Positions 9,373-17,696 of a stretch of 64,000 bases of DNA are shown here, piece after piece. The position numbers and the translations under genes were made by a program. Source of the DNA: Ktedonobacteria bacterium brp13 (GTDB lineage: Bacteria; Chloroflexota; Ktedonobacteria; Ktedonobacterales; Ktedonobacteraceae); the NCBI GenBank assembly GCA_015099395.1, contig AP024096.1, positions 2,356,001 to 2,420,000 on the forward strand, written 5' to 3'. Position 1 is the first letter of the stretch; each line of letters opens with the position of its first letter. Under the pieces are notes generated by a model that saw only the letters and a list, made by a program, of their open reading frames with translations, made no database searches and had not been told where the DNA came from.

Positions 9373-10994
9373 ATGAAGCATCACGCTCCTACCATACCAC
9401 AGGAAACCAAGACCACCATCACTGATGTCGTGCAATGGACCCAAGAATTAGAGCGTCTGCACGCCCGCATTGCACTTCGCTTTGCCCGGCCAGAACCCTC
9501 TCAGCGTGTTCTGGCTTACCTGCAAGCCATCCTCAGTGATATCCCGCGCAAGAATAGTTGGCAGATCGCTGAGCATGCCGGGGAAACTCGCCCCGATGGG
9601 ATGCAGCGTTTGCTTGCTCGTGCTGTCTGGGATGCCGATCTGGTGCGTGACGACTTGCATGCGTATGTCCTCGAACAGCTCGGCGATCAAGATGCCATTT
9701 TGGTCATTGATGAGACCGGTTTTCCCAAACGCGGCACAAAATCAGCCGGTGTCGCCCGTCAGTACTGTGGCACGACCAAACAGCGTGAGAACTGTCAAGT
9801 CGGCGTCTTCCTCTCCTACGTCACAACATCTGGACACACCTTGCTCGATCGCGAACTCTACATCCCCAAGCGTTGGTTCAACGACCCACAACGTTGTCGT
9901 GAGGCGGGGATTCCCGAGACGACGCATTTTCACACAAAGTGTGAGTTCGCAAGGATCATGGTTGAACGGGTCTTCCAGGCGCAGATCCCGATCCGCTGGA
10001 TCGTGGCCGATACGGTCTATGGCAGCAATCAAGACTTGCGCGACGACTTCGAACAGCGTCGCATGTCCTATGTGCTGGCTGTAAGTAGAAGCAGTACTTT
10101 GCCGCTTTAGGAAGAGATACTTGCCGCATTTTGCTCCATATTAAGAGACTTAGAGTTCTTCTGACTGCCAATTCGGAAGAACTACTTGCCGTAATACCGA
10201 ATTAAGAAGTAATACATTGCCATCATTTGGAAAATATTGAGCACACATGTGAGACATATCAGTATTTCACAATCATAAGATGCTTCTTACCTACCAAAGA
10301 GGAACGTGAAAGTTGCCGCTGCGGCAAACTACATCTTCCATTTGCACTGGCAGTGCGCTGCACCGAACCCATCGAGATCCAGACTGCTGATGGGTGTCAA
10401 CGCATGACCGTAGCAGAAGCCGAAGCGCGCTTGCTCCAAGCCCAGGATTGGCAGCGGCTCTCGATGGGCAGCGGGACCAAGGGGCCACGCTGGTTTGATT
10501 GGGCCTGTCTGCCGATGTTACACGGCTGCGAGGAGGATGGGCAGCATTGGTTGCTCATTCGTCGCAGTCTGACTGATCTGACGGACAAAAGCTATTACTT
10601 CGTCTTTGGGCCAAAGGGGACCTCGCTTTCCCAGATGGTCGAAGCGATTGGCGCGCGTTGGCACATTGAAGAGGATTTTGAAACTGGCAAAGGTCTGGGG
10701 CTTGATCAGTATGAGGTGCGGACCTGGACCGCGTGGTACCGGCACGTGACGCTTGTCCTCCTCGCCCTGGCATTTCTGACCGGGATCTGTGCACGAGATC
10801 CAGCCACTCAGACGAGCGAACAGGAGAGCCTCCTGCTTCCACTGACTCGGCCTGAAGTGTGTCACCTGCTCGGACAACTGATCTGGCCTCATCCTCACAA
10901 CGTCCCGTTGTTGTTGGCCTGGTCGTGGTGGCGATGGTGCCACCGCAGTCGGGCCAGCTATTACCATACCCAACGTCGCCTCCAGGCAGGATAA
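9373..10994 (+). pseudogene. IS701-family DDE transposase, interrupted
   Basis: The first half (9373-10082) encodes WTQELERLHARIALRFAR, VIDETGFPKRGTKSAGVARQ and WIVADTVYGSNQDLR, matching the catalytic core of IS701-type DDE transposases. The frame is then interrupted by about 272 bp and ends in an irrelevant stop at 10110. Protein homology resumes at 10355 with RCTEPIEIQ and continues through WHIEEDFETGKGLGLDQYEV, which carries the last acidic residue, to a stop at 10994. Removing the insertion joins YVLAV to RCTEP. The insertion length is not a multiple of three, so no full-length protein can be made. Confidence 0.85.
10083..10346. mobile_element. Small non-coding insertion (MITE-like) inside the transposase gene
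   Basis: The insert sits between two near-identical 8-bp sequences, CTGGCTGT (10075-10082) and CTGGCAGT (10347-10354), which look like a target duplication. Its ends carry imperfect inverted repeats, GAAGCAGTACTTTGCCGC at the left matching 15 of 18 positions with the complement of the right end. It codes for nothing obvious but contains five or so copies of a motif close to TACTTGCCG (near 10094, 10122, 10184, 10210 and 10308). A miniature transposable element is the simplest reading; mobilising enzyme unknown. Confidence 0.55.
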
Positions 10995-11107
10995 CATGCG
11001 GTGCTGTCTGGAGGCACAGCAAGCATATTGGAGGAGGTCCCTGGATATTCCCAGCGTATTCCCAGGGAACTCCCCCTGTTTTTCCGGTTTTCTCACAAGG
11101 AGGTTTC

Positions 11108-12037
11108 ATGAACGCAACCTTTCCTTTCACCCAGTGCTGTCAACTGCTTGGGGTTGATCCCAAGACCTTACGGCACTGGCTCGCGGAAGCAAGCATCGAG
11201 CCAACAAACCCGCCGACTGATAGCCGCCTCAAGCTCTTGACGCTGGAGCAGATCTATCAATTGGCCGTCTTGTATCGTCGCCCGATTACCCCTCCAGCTG
11301 ATCCGAGCGGAGAAGCGCAGCGTGAGGCAACGCTTCTCCAGGGAGGTGAGCTGTCCCCACCCAGCTCAGAAGAAGCTGCGATGTTGCAGCAGCAACTGAC
11401 TCAACTGGAGGGCAGGCTTGCCACCGTGTGCGACCACCTGACCCACCTCGCACTGCTCCTGGTCCAGCAACAGCAACGGCAGATCGCCCTCGTGGAGCAG
11501 AGGCTCCACACGATGGAGGGGAATCAGCCAAGCCCCCTGGACGCAAACGAGAGGGGAACACAGGCGCAAGAAGCACCTCAAGCCCAAGGCTGGCAGCCTC
11601 TGCCAGCAGAACTGCGAGCACGGACGCACGTGCTTCCTCTCGTCGAATATGGAGCACAGGGCCGCTATGTCATCATCAGTCCACAAGAAGGGGAGTTGTC
11701 CCTGCTGCCGGACTCACCAGCGTGGTTTGATTGGTTGGCTTCGTTGGCCTCGTTTCGTTTTGTGGGCCAACAGGGTCGTTTGAGCGCCTACCGTGTCTCC
11801 AAGCAGGGAGGTCCGACGCGCTCCTGGCAGGCGTGTCGCTGCGCGCACTATCGCGAGTACAAAACTGCATCTCGGCATCACACCGCACTTGACGATCTCC
11901 CATTTGGAGCAAGCGGCGGCAACATTGCAATCCCGCGTGGCTTCGCTCTAATCGCTGAGCTTTCCCACGTCGATGCCTTTCCCTCTCTCCTCACAAGTGC
12001 GGCTGTAGTGGTAGGCACGACAGTCGCACTTCTTTGA
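11108..12037 (+). CDS. IS passenger protein with MerR-like helix-turn-helix
   Basis: A 309-residue protein. The N-terminal FTQCCQLLGVDPKTLRHWL is a MerR/excisionase-type helix-turn-helix, followed by TLEQIYQLAVLYRR. A Gln-rich coiled region covers ~95-150, and a basic, Trp-rich C-terminal half carries PAWFDWLASLASFRFVGQQG. An AAGGAGG ribosome site precedes the ATG, so I start here although the frame is open to 10859. The C-terminal end reads through the right inverted repeat and terminates 26 bp outside the IS, so the last nine residues depend on the insertion site. It may regulate transposition or choose targets; this is inference. Confidence 0.65.
   Translation: MNATFPFTQCCQLLGVDPKTLRHWLAEASIEPTNPPTDSRLKLLTLEQIYQLAVLYRRPITPPADPSGEAQREATLLQGGELSPPSSEEAAMLQQQLTQLEGRLATVCDHLTHLALLLVQQQQRQIALVEQRLHTMEGNQPSPLDANERGTQAQEAPQAQGWQPLPAELRARTHVLPLVEYGAQGRYVIISPQEGELSLLPDSPAWFDWLASLASFRFVGQQGRLSAYRVSKQGGPTRSWQACRCAHYREYKTASRHHTALDDLPFGASGGNIAIPRGFALIAELSHVDAFPSLLTSAAVVVGTTVALL
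11995..12011 (-). repeat. Right terminal inverted repeat of the IS701-like element
   Basis: Exact inverted copy of 9234-9250, followed by the TAGG duplication. A looser match to the left repeat (12 of 15 bases) occurs just outside, at about 12017-12031. Confidence 0.9.
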
Positions 12038-12415
12038 AAGCGAGTGAAGGCAGCGACATGGAAGAGCGAAAGGAAGAAGAGCTATTGCATGTATGATTAA
12101 CAGGCTGTGTTGAACGGCTATTCCTTTTGACAAGACAGGTGGTTATCAGATATATTATTTGGCTATAAGAACAAAAATAGAGATATGATGAAAAGAGTGG
12201 GGAGAGAGAGGGAATCTGCTTGCTACGAATATCGCATTACCTCACGGGAAATCGTACTCCTCAGTGGAAAGGAAAAGAGAAGCTATAAGATTTGTCAATC
12301 CCCAAACAAAGAAAGCGAGAAAGACCTTGGAACGAATGAAAAAGATGGCCCCCTTTGCGCTTCAGAGCAACGTCTTGAAGCGTTCGGCATGCCAATCCCC
12401 ATGCCAATCCCCTGG
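12038..12415. other. Intergenic between two insertion sequences
   Basis: Short frames on the plus strand (to about 12450) have no clear ribosome site or domain, though TLERMKKMAPFALQSNV looks protein-like and could be a gene remnant. I cannot assign it. Confidence 0.3.
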
Positions 12416-12469
12416 TGTGGGAGCGGTGCAGGCTAGGTGGCCGGCCACCTAGCCTGCACCGCTCCCACA
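12416..12469. repeat. Perfect 54-bp palindrome at the 3' end of the IS110 transposase gene
   Basis: Two 27-bp arms meet without a spacer at GGTGGCC/GGCCACC. The arms are exact complements, from TGTGGGAGC to GCTCCCACA. One arm contains the last six codons and stop of the transposase; the other lies outside it. It may mark the right end or the target of the IS110 element, or act as a bidirectional transcription block. Confidence 0.85.
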
Positions 12470-13699
12470 GACCTTGTGGGGATCATACTCCTCCTGCTCA
12501 TGTCTGAGTAAATAGGCAGCTACCGTCAGCATTTTACGCATGACGGCCATCAGAGCTGATCCCTTTTTGAGACCGCGTGCCACCAAGCGCTGATAGTAGA
12601 CCCCAAAAGCCGAACCTTTCAAGGAAATGCTGCGCAGAGCAGCCATGTAGAGCATCCGTCGTAACAAACCACTGCCACGTTTGGAAAGCTTGGCTTTGCC
12701 TTTCCACAGGCCGCTTTCTTTGATCTCGATATCCATACCCCCATAGGCAATCACTTCATCCGTGCGTGCAAAACGCTGCACATCTCCCAACTCGGCACGT
12801 AAGACGGCTACCGTCTTGGGGCCAAATCCTGGCACGTGTTGTAACCCTTTGACTCCCGGGTCATTCGTCAGGAGTTGCTCGATCTCAGCATCCAATCGCG
12901 CCAGATTCGCTCTGGTATGCTGCAACTGATCACAGAGAATCCGCAGACTCACCGATCGTCCGGCGAGTGCTCGCCCACTGCTGGCACTCTGTTTGGCCAA
13001 AGCCACCAGTTTCTGTACGGTAGGGCGGCCATAGTGTGCTGGCTTCTGCGCGCGCAACAACTGGAAGAGGGGTTCAGTGCCCGCCTCGGCCAGAACTTGA
13101 GCATTGGGGAAGGCTGTGAGCACGGACAGGGCAGTGGACAAACAGGGATTAGCAAAGACCTGCGTGAATTCTGGGAAGAGCATCACGATCAGGGCCTGAA
13201 TCTCGTTTTGATAGCTGGCTGCCTCATCGCTGAGTTGCGTGTGCAAGCGCACCAGTTCGCGATAGGTGGCCACCCGTTCGCTGGGGACGTAGCCTGCCCG
13301 TGCTTCCCCACTCAACAACACTTTGGCGATCGTCATCGCGTCAAGTCGATCAGTCTTCGCACGCAAGCCTTGCCGCTCGTGAAACTGATGCGTTTGCCGC
13401 GGATGCAACAGACGAAGCACGTAGCCGCGCTGCTCCAACTCATGATACAGATTCTCTCCATAGCGGGAGGTGGCTTCCATCCCGATGAGGATCTGGCTGG
13501 GAGGAGCATCCAATAGGCTCAATTTCTCTTCCCAGACCTGCCAGCCCTCCCTGGCATTGGCAAAGGTCATCGGCCTGACCACGACACTTTTGTCGGGCCG
13601 ACAAATGCAGCCCGCACAGGATTGACTTCCAATATCAACCCCACAGACATACTTGATCGTCGCTTCTTCGGAGGAAGCGGATGATACAGTCCTACTCAT
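12449..13699 (-). CDS. IS110-family transposase (DEDD recombinase)
   Basis: A 416-residue protein. The N-terminal RuvC-like domain shows the DEDD set: GVDIGSQ, MEATSRYGENL and KTDRLDAMTIA. The C-terminal Transposase_20 domain has VPGFGPKTVAVLRAELGD and the SKRGSGLLRRMLY segment with the expected catalytic serine. IS110 enzymes excise and insert DNA without terminal inverted repeats and, in recently described members, are guided by an RNA from the element's own non-coding end. The frame is open to 13792; I start at MSRTVSS because upstream codons lie in the non-coding end. Confidence 0.85.
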   Translation of the reverse strand: MSRTVSSASSEEATIKYVCGVDIGSQSCAGCICRPDKSVVVRPMTFANAREGWQVWEEKLSLLDAPPSQILIGMEATSRYGENLYHELEQRGYVLRLLHPRQTHQFHERQGLRAKTDRLDAMTIAKVLLSGEARAGYVPSERVATYRELVRLHTQLSDEAASYQNEIQALIVMLFPEFTQVFANPCLSTALSVLTAFPNAQVLAEAGTEPLFQLLRAQKPAHYGRPTVQKLVALAKQSASSGRALAGRSVSLRILCDQLQHTRANLARLDAEIEQLLTNDPGVKGLQHVPGFGPKTVAVLRAELGDVQRFARTDEVIAYGGMDIEIKESGLWKGKAKLSKRGSGLLRRMLYMAALRSISLKGSAFGVYYQRLVARGLKKGSALMAVMRKMLTVAAYLLRHEQEEYDPHKVCGSGAG

Positions 13700-14045
13700 G
13701 GCACACCTGCTTTTGCTGACTTCTCCCATCCCTGCCCATTTTCTCTGGGGCAACCTTGCGCCAGAGAGGCTGCGAGCGAGAAACCCGACCAACCAGGGCG
13801 AACGTCAGCTCATGCTGGGTAGGCAATCTGGCCGAGCAGTTCTTGGGTGTGAACCGCTGACTGTTGCAACAAGCCTTATAGACCCTTTGTGCCCTAGTGG
13901 ACGGGGAGCCGTCTCTTCCAGGAGGTCACTGCTCAGCTATCTGAACAGGCCACAAGCCAAAGCCTCGGCTCTCCCGCTGCTTCCACCAGTATATCCTCTG
14001 GAGGGATTACCCCTCAGGGGTTCCACTCAAACTATTATATGAGCC
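13700..14045 (-). ncRNA. Long structured non-coding end of the IS110 element; candidate bridge RNA
   Basis: About 345 bp directly upstream of the transposase start has no coding signal but several hairpins, for example TCTCTGG/CCAGAGA (13742-13767) and a CCCCT/AGGGG stem near 14011. IS110-group elements place their target- and donor-binding bridge RNA in the end upstream of the recombinase, on the same strand. Position, length and structure fit. I could not identify the guide loops, so both the RNA and its limits are inferred. Confidence 0.4.
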
Positions 14046-14150
14046 AAAATACTTGACAGACTCTTCATTCACCCTTTAGCTAATTTGAACAAACACGCTA
14101 TTTATCTGTAACCTACATGCAATTACGAGAAATCTTACTACCAGGTAACA

Positions 14151-14304
14151 TTTTCCACGAGGCAATGCGATCTGCTAGTGACCTTACGCAGCTTTATTTT
14201 TAATACGAGTATAGGTACATTGCCTCATGAGAGATCCTGCTCTTCTAAGAGAAAAAAGTGCGAGAATCTTGCCATTGATAATATTTCCCGTGAGGCAATG
14301 TATG
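14151..14304. promoter_or_regulatory. Three copies of a GAGGCAATG operator-like motif
   Basis: Core GAGGCAATG occurs at 14159-14167 and 14292-14300, and in inverse orientation at 14218-14226. The two direct copies share the flank TTTCC, and copies two and three share GTA after the core. The last copy abuts the expected -35 region of the promoter for the downstream two-gene cassette. This suggests binding of a regulator; none is encoded in the cassette. Confidence 0.5.
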
Positions 14305-14327
14305 TTCTTCGATGCCCATGATATAAT
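14299..14327 (+). promoter_or_regulatory. Predicted promoter of the Mrr-like cassette
   Basis: A perfect TATAAT -10 box is at 14322-14327. The -35 region is weak and overlaps the third GAGGCAATG motif, which fits an activator- or repressor-controlled promoter. The start codon is 30 nt downstream. Confidence 0.45.
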
Positions 14328-14356
14328 TGCTAGAAATTCTTGGGAGGATTATCTTA

Positions 14357-16870
14357 ATGTCTGATCAAGCAGCAGGTAACAACACGGCCAGCTACCATCC
14401 AATTTCGCGTAAGTACCTTAGATACCTACTGACAGCCTTGAATGAAGAGGACAGTGGGGGTGGAACTTTCGCACAACTTGCGATACACCTCATCCACCGT
14501 CGAAAGTGCGCAAACATCGTTCCCGCAACAGAACCATCAGCAGGTGGCGATCTAGGCCAGGACGGGCGAACACAACGAGTAATCCTCGATTCTGATAGTC
14601 GATTTCGCTTATACGAATCACCTCCTATCACAAAGGAACGCTGGATCTTTGCTTTCAGTATTAGAGCCGACTGGAACGCCAAACTGAAAAGCGATGCAAA
14701 AAAAATTGTTGCAAATGATTTGCATCCCGATCTCATCGTCTTTGTGACAAACCAGTTCATTAATCCTGAGCATATTAAAATTAATGCAGAACAAAATATT
14801 CGTCAAGAGTATGGAATTCCTTGTGAAATCTTGGATGGACAATGGATACTTGATCAACTTTATGAACAGGACTATGCTCTTGCTGTCGAATTTTTGGGCT
14901 GTCCACCAGAGTCCGACCCCAAATTAATGGATATGTTTCGACGAGTATTTGGTCTACAAGAAGGAGGACTTGCCGAGGAAGAGGCTGTAGAACTTGAACA
15001 GCTCAAGTCGCAACTCCAATATCGTAACCGCTATATTGATACTCCTGAACATTTAGTTCAAGATCTACGACGGATTGGAAATATTCTCGCGCCTTATGAA
15101 GCTTATTTAGAGGAAGCATTAAGATGGTATGAAGAGGCCTTGCCTGAATTGGATCGTATTACGAATCTTCCAGATGGGATTGAACTCCTTTATAGTTATT
15201 TTAAGGCTTTGCAGAAGTTACCTTACTGGCAATCCAAAATCTTTCACTGGTTGCCAAGTTTCATTGACATGATATTTGCCACTCAAGCACGAAGCATCTA
15301 TCACTATATGAGTGTTTGGTTAAACATGCTTTTCCCAGCAATGAATGGGCAAGAGCCATTTGATAGACTCTACAGTGCTACCTTAGAAAGACTTCGAGCA
15401 ATAGACCGTACTCAGCTTGGCATCCTAAGCATAGCTTACTTAGAGGAAACCATTCTATTTCTTGAGTTTACTTTGATTTACAAACAGGAGAATGAAGTAC
15501 AATACTGGTTACAAAGAGTACATTCCTTCCTACAAAACATTAGTAACAATGGAGCGTTTCCACGCCACCATATTACAGGTGCGCTTAGCACATTAGCTCC
15601 TCGTCTTGGGGATATCGCTGAATACGAAATGTGCTTCGAGGTAGCAATAGAACTAAAGAGCGAACAAGAAGGAGGTTTTGCGAAAGCGAATACTTATAAA
15701 ACAAGAGCACTTGCACACGCACACGCAAATCAGCTTGAGGATGCTCTGATTATGGCATCGCGAGCGCAGAAACTTTGGTTAAATGAGCATGCCATCCGTG
15801 GGTACCTGCTCATAACGTATACAATGGCAAGTTGGTATGACCAACTTGGTTATGCTCAAGCTGCAGAATACGAACTCCTTCAAGGTATGAACATCACGAC
15901 ATGGCAACCCGCATTTATGGAATCTGATATCTTTCTAGCAATGATTGTCGCTTCATCAAGCAGTGCCCTCAAGCAGGGAAGAATTTTGCGTGCCTATCGA
16001 TGGCTATATTATTATCAGCGAATCTGCCATATGTACCGTCTTAAGCCAGATGACACCATACTCAAAAAGATGATCGAAGGGAATTTGATTTCCTTCGAAG
16101 CGCACCTCTACACGCGCAATCGTCTTTTGCACGATAAACTGCTCGAAATAGCAGATAGTATCGATACGGATCTTTTACTTGGGTATCAGGAAATTAATCT
16201 CTCAAGCGATGAAGAGTTCGAGGTGTGGCTTAGTAGTGACCTTACGCAAGAGCAGCAAGCTGAGTGCAGAAATATGCGTCGCCATGTGCATAATGGAGAA
16301 ACCCACAATCTTGAAGATTTTGTGGAATATGATGAGTTGGCTCAGGAACAATATATTGAGTGGCAAAAAATTTTAATTGATGACATCCTTACCTTCCGTG
16401 TGTGCTATCCTCGTGATCCTCGTTTAGCGCAGATGGCTTTTACCATTGCTGCCATGACCCAAATCTGGTCAGTATTCCAGCATCGCGATTTGACAAAGCT
16501 AACATTAGCCGATAATCAGGTAGATATAATATTGGGATGGCAAGCACCTGAACATCCTGATCCTTTCAATATTATTTTTAATCCACAGGGAGGGAAACTC
16601 AATGTCGATTTAACCCTAACTCCTGGATATATAAAGCAAGTGGCAAACATTGACCCTAAGGATTTTTTAGAATTCTTTTTGACAGTGATAATGCCTATTA
16701 TGGGTGACATTACAATAGATCCACCTGGCGAAATTATGGCTTTATTTGATCCCAATACATATGAAGATGGGATTGATCACATGATCATGACAGGTAATCC
16801 AGCTCTTCTATGGGAAAGTACGCTCGCGAGGACAGTGTTAGGAGTAGATGATGCCCCTGGAACCTTATAA
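14357..16870 (+). CDS. Mrr-like nuclease-domain protein with a long helical repeat region
   Basis: An 837-residue protein. Residues ~35-165 resemble PD-(D/E)xK restriction-endonuclease folds of the Mrr kind: GGTFAQLAIHLI, AGGDLGQDGRT (acidic motif), WIFAFSIRADWNAKLKSDAKK in place of the usual E-x-K strand, then DLIVFVTNQF and EILDGQWILDQL. The Lys-bearing strand reads FAFSIR, so catalytic competence is uncertain. The remaining 650 residues are helical, TPR-like in places (EMCFEVAIELKSE, EDALIMASRAQKLW), with a beta-rich C-terminus. GGGAGG precedes the ATG. The next gene overlaps by 23 bp. A defence role is suggested by the domain and its neighbours, not shown. Confidence 0.6.
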   Translation: MSDQAAGNNTASYHPISRKYLRYLLTALNEEDSGGGTFAQLAIHLIHRRKCANIVPATEPSAGGDLGQDGRTQRVILDSDSRFRLYESPPITKERWIFAFSIRADWNAKLKSDAKKIVANDLHPDLIVFVTNQFINPEHIKINAEQNIRQEYGIPCEILDGQWILDQLYEQDYALAVEFLGCPPESDPKLMDMFRRVFGLQEGGLAEEEAVELEQLKSQLQYRNRYIDTPEHLVQDLRRIGNILAPYEAYLEEALRWYEEALPELDRITNLPDGIELLYSYFKALQKLPYWQSKIFHWLPSFIDMIFATQARSIYHYMSVWLNMLFPAMNGQEPFDRLYSATLERLRAIDRTQLGILSIAYLEETILFLEFTLIYKQENEVQYWLQRVHSFLQNISNNGAFPRHHITGALSTLAPRLGDIAEYEMCFEVAIELKSEQEGGFAKANTYKTRALAHAHANQLEDALIMASRAQKLWLNEHAIRGYLLITYTMASWYDQLGYAQAAEYELLQGMNITTWQPAFMESDIFLAMIVASSSSALKQGRILRAYRWLYYYQRICHMYRLKPDDTILKKMIEGNLISFEAHLYTRNRLLHDKLLEIADSIDTDLLLGYQEINLSSDEEFEVWLSSDLTQEQQAECRNMRRHVHNGETHNLEDFVEYDELAQEQYIEWQKILIDDILTFRVCYPRDPRLAQMAFTIAAMTQIWSVFQHRDLTKLTLADNQVDIILGWQAPEHPDPFNIIFNPQGGKLNVDLTLTPGYIKQVANIDPKDFLEFFLTVIMPIMGDITIDPPGEIMALFDPNTYEDGIDHMIMTGNPALLWESTLARTVLGVDDAPGTL

Positions 16871-17363
16871 TGAGCTATCCGAGCTTGAGGATATCAAACT
16901 TCGTTATACCAATGTACAACACAGCATCCCTTATACTCTAATGCGTCTAAAACAATCTCCACTATTCTTGGCCATTGTTGAACAATTGAAAAGCGAGGGA
17001 TGGAAAGAGTGGCATCTTTTGCAAGCTATATTCAATAGTCTTATGAGTTGGTATGCTGAGCGGTCGGGTGCTAATCAAGATATACAAAGACTACACAACG
17101 AGGGAAATATCTTGTTCCATCGACTCCTAGAAGTGGGAGAATCTTCTCATGACCCTTCCATACCACCGGAATACTTTACATTGAAAACAATGCATACCAT
17201 ATTGCAAATTAGTATTATGACATTTCTCACAAATAAAGGGGCAGTCTTTGGGGCACGAAGTTATAATCCTGAACGAATGGAAACGATAGCGAGAAACCGT
17301 TATCATTATTTTGAACTAGATGTACCACATACACCAATCTTTCCATCAATGAAAAACGAATAA
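16848..17363 (+). CDS. Unknown helical protein, second gene of the Mrr-like cassette
   Basis: A 171-residue, mostly helical protein with no recognised family. Visible features are SWYAERSGANQDIQRLHNEG and the hydrophobic helix MHTILQISIMTFLTNKGAVF. Its start lies inside the preceding gene (23-bp overlap) behind a TAGGAG ribosome site, so the two are translationally coupled and probably act together. No membrane segment long enough to be certain is seen. Confidence 0.6.
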   Translation: MMPLEPYNELSELEDIKLRYTNVQHSIPYTLMRLKQSPLFLAIVEQLKSEGWKEWHLLQAIFNSLMSWYAERSGANQDIQRLHNEGNILFHRLLEVGESSHDPSIPPEYFTLKTMHTILQISIMTFLTNKGAVFGARSYNPERMETIARNRYHYFELDVPHTPIFPSMKNE

Positions 17364-17550
17364 TCCTAACGAACTATTTTTTCTTTCAGTGCAATTGGCT
17401 CTATTCCATTCGTATTGCTTCATGAGACGCGAGAGCCAAAATCCTGGTTTGCCCCCTATGGCAACCATTGATAGGACCATTGGAACAAAAATGATAGGCA
17501 CTAACATATAGCCTCTGTATCAGTACTTGACTCAGTTGGATCTGCGATTC

Positions 17551-17598
17551 TTCATCATTGATTACAACGTGTGAACACATGTCGTAATCAATGATGAA
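17551..17598. repeat. Long near-perfect hairpin downstream of the Mrr-like cassette
   Basis: Arms of about 22 bp beginning TTCATCATTGATTAC pair across a 4-nt loop with two mismatches. No T-run follows on the plus strand, so it is not a classical intrinsic terminator, although it may protect or end the cassette transcript. The rest of 17364-17696 shows no gene. Confidence 0.65.
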
Positions 17599-17696
17599 AG
17601 TGCATCAGCTAAAATACCAGCGAAGAGGTTCTTCGTCTCATCTCATTTGGTACAATCATATTAAGTGGTGAAGCTATGCTATTCTGAACTCAATTT

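Larger units (their letters stand above)
9230..12015. mobile_element. IS701-like insertion sequence with passenger gene, TAGG target duplication
   Basis: Perfect 17-bp inverted repeats CCACTACAGCCGCACTT (9234-9250, complement at 11995-12011) bound a 2778-bp element, flanked on both sides by the 4-bp direct repeat TAGG (9230-9233 and 12012-12015). A 4-bp duplication is usual for the IS701 family. Inside are a DDE transposase gene, broken by a secondary insertion, and a second ORF with a MerR-like helix-turn-helix. The intact ends indicate recent insertion, while the broken transposase makes this copy non-autonomous. Confidence 0.85.

Noticed and set aside
12264-12452. Plus-strand frames ending in the 54-bp palindrome
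   Set aside because: No ribosome site; at best a gene remnant.
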